NCBI GenBank assembly: GCA_964496595.1
Contig: CAZCAI010000129.1
Span: 1 to 13,966 of the forward strand
From: JAAAOZ01 sp964496595
GTDB taxonomy: Bacteria; Chloroflexota; Anaerolineae; B4-G1; SLSP01
Direction of reading: 5' to 3'
DNA: 13,966 bases
The notes beneath the pieces are model-generated. The model was given only the letters and a program-made list of their open reading frames with translations. It had not been told where the DNA came from and made no database searches. Position numbers and translations under genes: made by a program. Below are positions 5,910-11,950 of the stretch, in pieces. Numbering within the stretch: position 1 is the stretch's first letter; every line of letters starts with the position of its first letter.

Positions 5910-7568
5910 CTATTCATCCACGCCGGCGGCCTCGAAGGCTTTGGCGACGATGGCCCGCGCCTCGGCCTGGATTTGCTTGAGGTGCTCCGGCCCTTTGAAG
6001 CTCTCGGCGTAGATTTTGTAGATGTCCTCGGTGCCGGAGGGGCGCGCGGCGAACCAGCCGTTCTCGATGACGACCTTCAGGCCGCCGATGGGCGCGTCGT
6101 TGCCGGGCGCGCGCGTCAGCTTGGCGACGATCTCCTCGCCGGCCAGCTCCTCCGCCTCGATCATCTCCGGGGAGAGCTTCTTGAGCGCGGCCTTCTGCGC
6201 GGGCGTGGCCGGGGAATCGATGCGCTCGTAGACGGAGCGCCCGAATTTCTCGGCCAGCGCCTCGTAGTGCGCGCCGGGATCGCGATCCGTCTTGGCGATG
6301 ATCTCGGCGGCCAGCAGGTTGAGGATGATGCCGTCCTTGTCCGTGGTCCAGACGGCGCCATCGTGGCGCAGGAACGAGGCGCCGGCGCTCTCCTCCCCGC
6401 CGAAGCCCAGCGATCCATCTTGCAACCCGTCCACGAACCACTTGAAACCCACGGGCACCTCGCACAGCTCGCGCCCGATGTCCCGCGCCACGCGGTCGAT
6501 GATCGAGCTGGAGACCAGCGTCTTGCCCACGGCCACGTCGTCGCCCCACTGCGGGCGGTTCTGGAAGAGGTACCAGACCGCGACGGCTAAGTAGTGGTTG
6601 GGATTCATCAGCCCGGCGCTGGGCGTGACGATGCCGTGGCGGTCGTAGTCGGAGTCGTTGCCAAAGGCGACGTCGAAGCGCTCCTTGAGTTTGATCAGGC
6701 CGGCCATCGCGTAAGGCGAGGAGCAATCCATGCGGATCTGGCCGTCGTGATCGACGGTCATAAAGGCGAAGCGCGGATCGACCTCGCGGTTGACGACCTC
6801 CAGATCCAGCCCGTAGGTCTCGGCGATGGGGTCCCAGTAGGCGATGCCGGCGCCGCCCATTGGATCGACGCCGATTTTGAGGCCCGCGCCCGCGATGGCC
6901 TCCATATCCACGACGTGCTTCAGGTCCTCCACGTAAGGCGTGATGTAGTCGTACTCGTGCGTGGTCGCGGCGCGGCGCGCCCGCTCGAAGGGCCAACGCT
7001 GGACCTCGCGCAGCCCGTCGCGCAGGATCTCGTTTGCGCGTTGCTCGATCCAGCGCGTGGTCTCAGGGTCGGCGGGGCCGCCCGTCGGGGGATTGTACTT
7101 GAATCCGCCATCCGGCGGCGGATTGTGCGAGGGCGTGATGACGACGCCATCCGCCAGCGCCGTTTTCCGCCCGCGATTGGCGGTGAGGATCGCGTGGGAG
7201 ATGACGGGGGTGGGGGTGTAGCCGCCGCCAGCCTGGATCATCACGTCCACGCCGTGGGCGGCGAAGACCTCAAGGGCGGTGCGGAGCGCCGGCTCCGAGA
7301 GGGCGTGCGTGTCGATGCCGGCGTAGAGCGGCCCGGTGATCTTCTGGGCCGCGCGATATTCGCAGATCGCCTGGCAGATGGCCAGGACGTGCGCTTCGTT
7401 GAAGCTGTGCTCCAGCGACGATCCCCGGTGGCCGGAGGTGCCGAAAGAAACGCGCTGGGCGGCATCTTCGGGATCGGGTTGGAGGGTGTAGTAGGCGGCG
7501 ACCAGCTTCGGCACGTTGATGAGGATGTCTAATGGGGCGGGTTTTCCTGCTAATTTGTGTACGCTCAT
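5910..7568 (-). CDS. pgm: Phosphoglucomutase (alpha-D-glucose-specific)
   Basis: A 552-residue cytosolic enzyme interconverting glucose-6-phosphate and glucose-1-phosphate, close to the length of Escherichia coli Pgm. All four signature regions are intact: the N-terminal SFGTSGHRGSS segment, the phosphoserine loop TPSHNP with S147, the magnesium loop GNDSDYDRHG with D305, D307, D309 and R310, the sugar-binding GGEESAG loop with E392 and E393, and the C-terminal phosphate-binding RPSGTE loop at about 509-514 (S511, G512, T513). The start ATG 7568 follows GGAGG by 7 nt. It lies downstream of glgC on the same strand, the order expected for glycogen precursor supply, but the 219-bp gap is filled with inverted 7-bp arrays that could affect readthrough or mRNA stability. 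Function is confident; the symbol follows the family. Confidence 0.95.
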   Translation of the reverse strand: MSVHKLAGKPAPLDILINVPKLVAAYYTLQPDPEDAAQRVSFGTSGHRGSSLEHSFNEAHVLAICQAICEYRAAQKITGPLYAGIDTHALSEPALRTALEVFAAHGVDVMIQAGGGYTPTPVISHAILTANRGRKTALADGVVITPSHNPPPDGGFKYNPPTGGPADPETTRWIEQRANEILRDGLREVQRWPFERARRAATTHEYDYITPYVEDLKHVVDMEAIAGAGLKIGVDPMGGAGIAYWDPIAETYGLDLEVVNREVDPRFAFMTVDHDGQIRMDCSSPYAMAGLIKLKERFDVAFGNDSDYDRHGIVTPSAGLMNPNHYLAVAVWYLFQNRPQWGDDVAVGKTLVSSSIIDRVARDIGRELCEVPVGFKWFVDGLQDGSLGFGGEESAGASFLRHDGAVWTTDKDGIILNLLAAEIIAKTDRDPGAHYEALAEKFGRSVYERIDSPATPAQKAALKKLSPEMIEAEELAGEEIVAKLTRAPGNDAPIGGLKVVIENGWFAARPSGTEDIYKIYAESFKGPEHLKQIQAEARAIVAKAFEAAGVDE

Positions 7569-7593
7569 TGGGTTACCTCCAGGGTTTTATGAG

Positions 7594-7691
7594 GAATTGC
7601 GAATGTAGAATGATGAATAAAGAATTGCGAATGATGAATGAAGAATTGCGAATGATGAATAAAGAATTGCGAATGATGAATTGCGAATGGG
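7594..7691. repeat. Array of 14 GAATNNN 7-bp words
   Basis: Fourteen uninterrupted 7-bp words all begin GAAT. The endings vary: TGC, GTA, GAT, AAA, TGC, GAT, GAA, TGC, GAT, AAA, TGC, GAT, TGC, GGG. A higher-order period of 21 bp (TGC-GAT-AAA/GAA) covers most of the array. It begins 26 bp upstream of the pgm start codon. It faces an inverse array at 7717-7786. Confidence 0.85.
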
Positions 7692-7692
7692 G

Positions 7693-7704
7693 TGTCACGT
7701 GACA
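7693..7704. repeat. 12-bp perfect palindrome TGTCACGTGACA
   Basis: A perfect dyad in the 25-bp spacer between the GAATNNN array and the inverse ATTCNNN array. It is close to the centre of the whole inverted structure, so it could nucleate a cruciform or RNA hairpin, or be a dimeric protein site with a CACGTG core. Confidence 0.55.
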
Positions 7705-7716
7705 AATTACCCTGCT

Positions 7717-7786
7717 ATTCTTCATTCTAAATTCGCAATTCTAAATTCGCAATTCGCAATTCGCAATTCGCAATTCTAAATTCTAA
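7717..7786. repeat. Inverse array of ten ATTCNNN 7-bp words
   Basis: Ten uninterrupted words: ATTCTTC, ATTCTAA, ATTCGCA, ATTCTAA, four ATTCGCA and two ATTCTAA. The reverse complements of these words belong to the GAAT class, so this array can pair with 7594-7691 over many register shifts. It ends 1 bp from the glgC stop codon (7788-7790), leaving essentially no native 3' spacer. Confidence 0.85.
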
Positions 7787-7787
7787 A

Positions 7788-9041
7788 CTAAATTTCTGTC
7801 CCATCTGGAATGACGGCGCTCTTGGGGATGATGACCAGGCCCTCGGCGGCGACCCAATCCTCGGTCTCTTTGTCGGGGCGGTTGGGGATGTGGCGGATGT
7901 GGACGTTGCGCCCGATGCGCGCGTTCTTGTCGACGATGGCGCACTCGATGACGGATCCGGCGCCGATGCCGATGTCGGGGCGGCCCAACTCGCGGTTCCA
8001 TTCCTTCTCCTCGTCGGTCTCGTAGTAGTCGGCGCCCATTAGCACCGAGGACTCGACCACGACGTCGGGGCCGACGATGCCGCGCAGGCCGATCACGGAG
8101 TTGGTGACTTTCGAGTCGTAGACCTGGCAGCCATCGCCCAACAGCACCTGGTTCAGCACCGAGTTGTGCGATTCGGAGGGCGGCAGGAAGCGCGCGTGGG
8201 TGTAGATCGGCCGGTGCGGCGCGTTGAGATCGAAGGGCCGGTCGGGCGCGGCCAGCGCCAGGTTCACCTCGTAGAAGCGGCGGATCGTCCCGATGTCGGC
8301 CCAGAAATCGTCGAAGATGTAGCCCATCACCTTGCGCTCCGGCAGCGCCGCCGGGATGATCTCCTTGCCGAAGTCGTCGCCGGGCGTTTTCAGCAGCTCG
8401 AAAAGCATCTTCGTCGAGAAGACGTAGATGCCCATCGAGGCCATGTAGGGCTTGTCGCCGGGGATGCTCTCCAGGCCGTCGAGTTGGTCGGGCGCGGGCT
8501 TCTCCGTGAAGCTGATGATTTCGCCGTCCTCATCACGCTTGAGGATGCCCAGGGCCGGCGCTTCCTCGGCGCTGACGGGCTGGACGGCCAGGGTGATGTC
8601 GGCGTCGTTATCGACGTGGAATTGCAGATATTTGCTGTAATCCATCCGGTAGAGGTGATCGCCCGCCAGAATAATCACGTATTCTGTGTTGGCGGCGCGG
8701 ATCTCGACCAACTGCTGGCGCACGGCATCGGCGGTGCCCTGATACCAGTGCGTGTTTTCCAACGTCTGCTCGGCGGCCAAGATCTCCACCCAGCCCTCGG
8801 TAAACTTATCGCGGTGGTAGGTGCGGAAGATGTGGCGATGGAGCGAGGCGGATTTGAACTGCGTCAGGATGTCGATCTTGTCGATGCCGGAGTGGAGGCA
8901 GTTGCTGATGGGTATATCGATGAGGCGATATTTGCCCGCCAAGGGCACCGCCGGCTTCGCGCGCTTCTTCGTCAGGGGATAGAGGCGGGAGCCGCGCCCG
9001 CCGCCTAAGATCAGGCCTAGTACATCTTGCATCATAACCAT
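7788..9041 (-). CDS. glgC: Glucose-1-phosphate adenylyltransferase (ADP-glucose pyrophosphorylase)
   Basis: A 417-residue cytosolic enzyme making ADP-glucose from glucose-1-phosphate and ATP, the committed step of bacterial glycogen synthesis. The N-terminal nucleotidyltransferase motif (GGGRGSRLYPLTKKRAKPAV) is intact, followed by the PISNCLHSG segment, YQGTADAV, the AGDHLYRMDY metal/substrate region, and FWADIGT. The C-terminal third, with IGAGSVIECAIVDKNARIG, is the left-handed beta-helix typical of the family. Three in-frame ATGs lie at 9041, 9035 and 9032. The first is preferred because AAGGAG lies about 9 nt upstream, while the others are too far. Its upstream candidate promoter contains TATAAT. 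No glgA or glgB is in the window. Family GlgC is usually allosteric, controlled by glycolytic intermediates; effectors here cannot be predicted. Confidence 0.95.
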   Translation of the reverse strand: MVMMQDVLGLILGGGRGSRLYPLTKKRAKPAVPLAGKYRLIDIPISNCLHSGIDKIDILTQFKSASLHRHIFRTYHRDKFTEGWVEILAAEQTLENTHWYQGTADAVRQQLVEIRAANTEYVIILAGDHLYRMDYSKYLQFHVDNDADITLAVQPVSAEEAPALGILKRDEDGEIISFTEKPAPDQLDGLESIPGDKPYMASMGIYVFSTKMLFELLKTPGDDFGKEIIPAALPERKVMGYIFDDFWADIGTIRRFYEVNLALAAPDRPFDLNAPHRPIYTHARFLPPSESHNSVLNQVLLGDGCQVYDSKVTNSVIGLRGIVGPDVVVESSVLMGADYYETDEEKEWNRELGRPDIGIGAGSVIECAIVDKNARIGRNVHIRHIPNRPDKETEDWVAAEGLVIIPKSAVIPDGTEI

Positions 9042-9086
9042 GTGGGGTATCTCCTTATTTGACTATAGATAAATGGGGTTGCTCTT

Positions 9087-9115
9087 ATTATACAATCATG
9101 AGGGCGTTTAGCGAA
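9087..9115 (-). promoter_or_regulatory. Candidate glgC promoter
   Basis: A perfect TATAAT lies on the minus strand at 9092-9087, with TTCGCT 17 bp upstream as a weak -35 element (3 of 6). The predicted leader is about 38 nt and includes the AAGGAG ribosome binding site. It is the best candidate in the gap for the glgC-pgm transcript. Confidence 0.45.
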
Positions 9116-9262
9116 TCAAAGCGCGGGAGCTGCGGGCCAGCGTTGTTCATCCTCCCCCAGAGGATCTCGCCGTGCCCGTGAGGTACACAAGGCTTGCCAC
9201 AACGGGAAACGTATTGCGGAGTTTTCAGCGCAATAGCAAGCCCCGCCTACGCCAACACAAGC

Positions 9263-9291
9263 TTGCCCGCTAAAATCAATCATCGTATACT
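9263..9291 (+). promoter_or_regulatory. Candidate promoter of the ABC exporter genes
   Basis: TTGCCC at 9263-9268 (4 of 6 to consensus) and TATACT at 9286-9291 (5 of 6) are separated by 17 bp. The predicted leader is about 68 nt before ATG 9366. TATAAC at 9343-9348 was considered as an alternative -10, but transcription from it would start too near the ribosome binding site. Confidence 0.45.
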
Positions 9292-9365
9292 GGGGCTTTG
9301 GCATTGTCACCAGATACGCCGTCACGCCATCTGTGGCCGTCTTATAACTAACATTGTGAGGTTTT

Positions 9366-11135
9366 ATGGCTAAAAGCGAATTCACCTTAGAGAAAACCTA
9401 TCCCTATCGGCGCAGCGGGCCGGTGCGCTGGATCATCTCGCACCTGATGCGCTATCCCCTCCTGCCCCTGGGCACGATCCTGGCCGCCGTGGCGAACAAC
9501 TGGGCCTACAGCTACCGCCAGGTGCTCATCGGCGAGGCCTTTGATCTGATCATCACGCCCGGTTGGGAGAACGCGGCGCTGCTGACCCTGGCGCTCGGCC
9601 TGACGGCGGCGGCGGTGGGCCAGACCCTCACCGGGTTGGGGCGCAACTTTTTCGTCGAATATCTGGCCCAGCGCATCGAGCGGGACACGCGCGACGAGTT
9701 GTACGTCAGCCTGCTGGGCAAGAGCCAGACCTTCCACGGCAAGCAGCGCATCGGCGATATTATGGCGCGCGCGACCAACGACGTGCGCCAGCTCAACCTG
9801 ATGTTCAGCCCCGGCGTGATGCTGATCACCGATTCGGCGATGGCCATCGTCGTGCCCATCGCCGTGATCGCGCAACTTAACTGGCGGCTCCTGCTCATGC
9901 CTCTCATCTTCGTCGTGTTGTGGGCCATCACCGTGGCGGATTACAACCGCCGCCTCAAGCCGGTCAGTCTGGCGCAGCGCGAGCAGTTCGGCGAGATGAA
10001 CGCCGGCCTGGCCGAGGCCATCGCCGGCATCGAGGTGGTCAAGGCCAACGCGCAGGAGCGCCGCGAATGGTTGCGCTTCATTCGTAACGCGCGCAAGTTC
10101 CGCGATTACTTCGTCGAGCAGGGCAAGATCCAGGCCAAATACTGGCCGATGTTAGTCTTCACCTTCTGCTGGGCCGGCGGCTTCCTGCACGCGCTCCTGC
10201 TCTGGCGCGCGGGCGGCATCAGCCTGGGGCAAGTCGTCGCCTTTATGGGGCTGATGGGCACGCTGCGCTTCCCCACCTTCATCTCGATCTTCTCGTTCAA
10301 CCTGGTGCAGTTGGGCATCGCCAGCGCCGAGCGCATCCTGGAGTTGATCAACACGGAGACGGAGTTGGACGAAAATGAGGCCGGCGTCGCCCGTCCCGTG
10401 GAGGGCGAGGTGGTCTTCGAGGAGGTCAGCTTCGGCTACGACGGCAATCCCGTGCTGGAGGGGATCAGTTTCACGGCGCGCCCCGGCGAGACGGTTGCCA
10501 TCGTGGGCCAGACCGGCTCCGGAAAATCGACGCTCACCCGTCTCATCAATCGCATCTTCGATGTGGACAGCGGGCGCGTGCTGGTCGATGGCGTCGATGT
10601 GCGCGATTGGCGGATGGCGTCGCTGCGCTCGCAGATCTCCACCATCGAGCAGGACGTCTTCCTCTTCTCGCGCACGCTGGCCGAGAACATCGCCTTCGGC
10701 TGCGCCGACGCGGATCAGGGGGTGATTGAGACGGCGGCGCGCGCGGCCCAGGCTCACGACTTCATCACCGGATTCGAGGATGGCTACGCGACGGAGGTCG
10801 GCGAGCGCGGCGTGATGCTCTCCGGCGGCCAGCGGCAGCGCATCGCCATCGCCCGCGCCTTCCTCACCGATCCGCGCATCCTCATCTTGGATGATTCCAC
10901 CAGCGCCATCGACAGCGCCACCGAGGATCAGATCCAGCGCGCGATGCGGCGCATCAGCCAAGGGCGCCCCGGCGCCCCACGCACCACCTTCATCATCACC
11001 CACCGCCTCAGCCAAATCCGCTGGGCCGACCGCATCCTCGTCCTCCGCCGCGGCCGCCTCGTCGATCAAGGCGCGCACGAGGACCTGATGGCGCGCAGCG
11101 AGGATTATCGGCGGATTTTTGCGAGGTACGAGTGA
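9366..11135 (+). CDS. ABC exporter half-transporter with degenerate catalytic site
   Basis: A 589-residue fusion of a six-helix ABC exporter transmembrane domain (about 25-325) and a nucleotide-binding domain (about 345-585). Walker A is GQTGSGKST with K387, the signature is canonical LSGGQ (485-489), and the H-loop histidine is H546. Walker B ends in D509 but is followed by D510 in place of the catalytic glutamate (LDDSTSAID). This substitution is typical of one subunit of heterodimeric exporters such as TM287/288, BmrCD and LmrCD, where one ATP site is hydrolysis-poor. The partner is the ABC gene at 11951, which carries the complementary changes. The start follows GAGG and a candidate promoter. 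The substrate is unknown: lipids, peptides and drugs are all possible for this family. It lies in the inner membrane. Confidence 0.92.
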   Translation: MAKSEFTLEKTYPYRRSGPVRWIISHLMRYPLLPLGTILAAVANNWAYSYRQVLIGEAFDLIITPGWENAALLTLALGLTAAAVGQTLTGLGRNFFVEYLAQRIERDTRDELYVSLLGKSQTFHGKQRIGDIMARATNDVRQLNLMFSPGVMLITDSAMAIVVPIAVIAQLNWRLLLMPLIFVVLWAITVADYNRRLKPVSLAQREQFGEMNAGLAEAIAGIEVVKANAQERREWLRFIRNARKFRDYFVEQGKIQAKYWPMLVFTFCWAGGFLHALLLWRAGGISLGQVVAFMGLMGTLRFPTFISIFSFNLVQLGIASAERILELINTETELDENEAGVARPVEGEVVFEEVSFGYDGNPVLEGISFTARPGETVAIVGQTGSGKSTLTRLINRIFDVDSGRVLVDGVDVRDWRMASLRSQISTIEQDVFLFSRTLAENIAFGCADADQGVIETAARAAQAHDFITGFEDGYATEVGERGVMLSGGQRQRIAIARAFLTDPRILILDDSTSAIDSATEDQIQRAMRRISQGRPGAPRTTFIITHRLSQIRWADRILVLRRGRLVDQGAHEDLMARSEDYRRIFARYE

Positions 11136-11152
11136 AAAAGACGGGAAGAGGG

Positions 11153-11177
11153 CGTATTGCGTAGTGCGTATTTCGTA
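11153..11177. repeat. 7-bp array, left arm of an inverted pair around the four-helix-bundle gene
   Basis: The words GTATTGC, GTAGTGC and GTATTTC run from 11154 with period 7. The 25-bp segment is the reverse complement of 11889-11913 at 23 of 25 positions. It begins 18 bp after the stop codon of the first ABC gene. Confidence 0.7.
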
Positions 11178-11199
11178 AAATTTACTTTGTTCGTAGTCA

Positions 11200-11222
11200 G
11201 GCACGAAATGAAATGGCGTGCC
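11200..11222 (+). repeat. Hairpin upstream of the four-helix-bundle gene
   Basis: GGCACG (11200-11205) pairs with CGTGCC (11217-11222) around an 11-nt loop, ending 6 bp before the ribosome binding site AAGGAGG (11229-11235). It may be part of the intergenic repeat or a leader structure. Confidence 0.4.
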
Positions 11223-11242
11223 GTCCAGAAGGAGGCGTGGAG

Positions 11243-11731
11243 ATGAATTATCAGGAGTGGGTGGAGGGTGTGCCAGAGACGATCCAGCAAGATGCGTTGT
11301 GGCGGATGAAGGTGTATCGCTTGGCGCTCTTCGTGGGCGATATCGGCTGGCGCGACGTGACCAAGTTGATGCAAGACAAACGCACGATCGCGCTTTCCGA
11401 TCAACTCTATCGCGCATTGGGGTCCATCAGCGCGAATATCGCCGAGGGCTATTCGCGCGGCACCGGCAAGGATCGAGCGCGCTTCTACGAATACGCCTTG
11501 GGATCTGCCCGCGAAAGCCGGGACTGGTACTACAAAGGGCGTCACATCCTGCACGACGAGATCGCACAGCATCGCCTCCAACTGCTGTCGGAGATCATCC
11601 GCCTGCTCCTGACCATCATCCCCAAACAACGTGGTCACACCCTCCGCGAACCAGACGCCCAATACCATATCGCCCCAGAAACGGACGATCTCGATCATCT
11701 GCTATCTAATGTTCCCCTGCCCGAACCATAA
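11243..11731 (+). CDS. Four helix bundle protein, S23 / 23S rRNA intervening-sequence family
   Basis: A 162-residue, largely helical protein of the S23 four-helix-bundle family (TIGR02436-like). Members are found in intervening sequences of 23S rRNA and as solo genes, and are related in fold to the accessory proteins (Avd) of diversity-generating retroelements. The family core is clear: an N-terminal ALWRMKVYRLAL helix, the SISANIAEGYSRG motif (61-73), and ALGSARES (85-92), followed by a long helix. The C-terminal about 30 residues extend beyond the usual length (about 120-130) and look disordered. ATG 11243 is chosen because AAGGAGG lies 7 nt upstream; an upstream in-frame start at 11213 has none. 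The gene sits between two halves of an ABC exporter and between inverted 7-bp arrays, which suggests insertion. No reverse transcriptase is in view. Molecular function is unknown. Confidence 0.88.
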   Translation: MNYQEWVEGVPETIQQDALWRMKVYRLALFVGDIGWRDVTKLMQDKRTIALSDQLYRALGSISANIAEGYSRGTGKDRARFYEYALGSARESRDWYYKGRHILHDEIAQHRLQLLSEIIRLLLTIIPKQRGHTLREPDAQYHIAPETDDLDHLLSNVPLPEP

Positions 11732-11793
11732 CCCTCTCCGATTTCACGTAATAGCTTGTGTCTCAAAGTATTCGCCATGTCGTGCCAGGCTCT

Positions 11794-11881
11794 CGCCGGA
11801 TTGCTAAATCCGGCGGTTAGGCGGGGATTTGACAATCCCCTTGGAGCCAGGGGGCCAAGGGGCGAAGACTTTGTGACAGTA
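11794..11881. repeat. Composite palindromic (REP-like) repeat, copy 2
   Basis: Hairpin one has a 9-bp stem, 11794-11802 with 11807-11815, loop GCTA. Hairpin two has a 7-bp stem, GGGGATT 11823-11829 with AATCCCC 11834-11840, loop TGAC. A third stem, CCCCTTGG 11837-11844 with CCAAGGGG 11855-11862, competes with hairpin two for the CCCC. The tail 11861-11881 starts GGCGAA, ends TGTGACAGTA, and matches 61-81 at 19 of 21 positions. The order two hairpins, tail, 7-bp array is shared with copy 1, though the stem sequences differ. Confidence 0.65.
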
Positions 11882-11888
11882 ACCGTAA

Positions 11889-11913
11889 TACGAAATACGC
11901 AATACGAAATACG
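11889..11913. repeat. 7-bp array, right arm of the inverted pair
   Basis: The words TACGAAA, TACGCAA, TACGAAA and TACG run with period 7. The segment is the reverse complement of 11153-11177 with two mismatches. It lies 7 bp after the TGTGACAGTA tail and 26 bp upstream of the ribosome binding site of the second ABC gene. Confidence 0.7.
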
Positions 11914-11938
11914 TTTTACTTTACACACAATATTTCAC

Positions 11939-11944
11939 AAAGGA
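11939..11944 (+). promoter_or_regulatory. Ribosome binding site deciding the second ABC gene start
   Basis: AAAGGA lies 6 nt before ATG 11951. The longer open frame from 11756 would translate the composite repeat and the 7-bp array, so it is not used. Confidence 0.6.
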
Positions 11945-11950
11945 ACCACA

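Larger units (their letters stand above)
9042..9365. other. 324-bp divergent intergenic region (glgC / ABC exporter)
   Basis: This region holds a candidate glgC promoter near glgC and a candidate exporter promoter near the middle. The stretch 9116-9262 contains no motif I recognise. An open frame of 89 codons on the minus strand spans part of it but starts inside the ABC gene and has no recognisable family. Confidence 0.5.

Noticed and set aside
7594..7786. CRISPR-like array
   Set aside because: The units are 7 or 21 bp with no unique spacers of normal size and no cas genes; it is a word array.
9116..9385. 89-codon open frame on the minus strand between glgC and the ABC gene
   Set aside because: It begins inside the ABC gene, overlaps a candidate promoter, has no recognisable motif and no convincing ribosome binding site.
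11243..11731. Diversity-generating retroelement accessory protein
   Set aside because: The fold family is related, but no reverse transcriptase, template repeat or variable repeat is seen in the window.
11816..11822. GTTAGGC resembling an attC core site of an integron cassette
   Set aside because: No matching RYYYAAC partner site at suitable distance was found, it sits between two REP-like hairpins, and it lies on the wrong side of the recombinase for a standard cassette array.
11756..11950. N-terminal extension of the second ABC gene
   Set aside because: It translates the composite repeat and the 7-bp array; AAAGGA before ATG 11951 and the family N-terminus support the shorter start.
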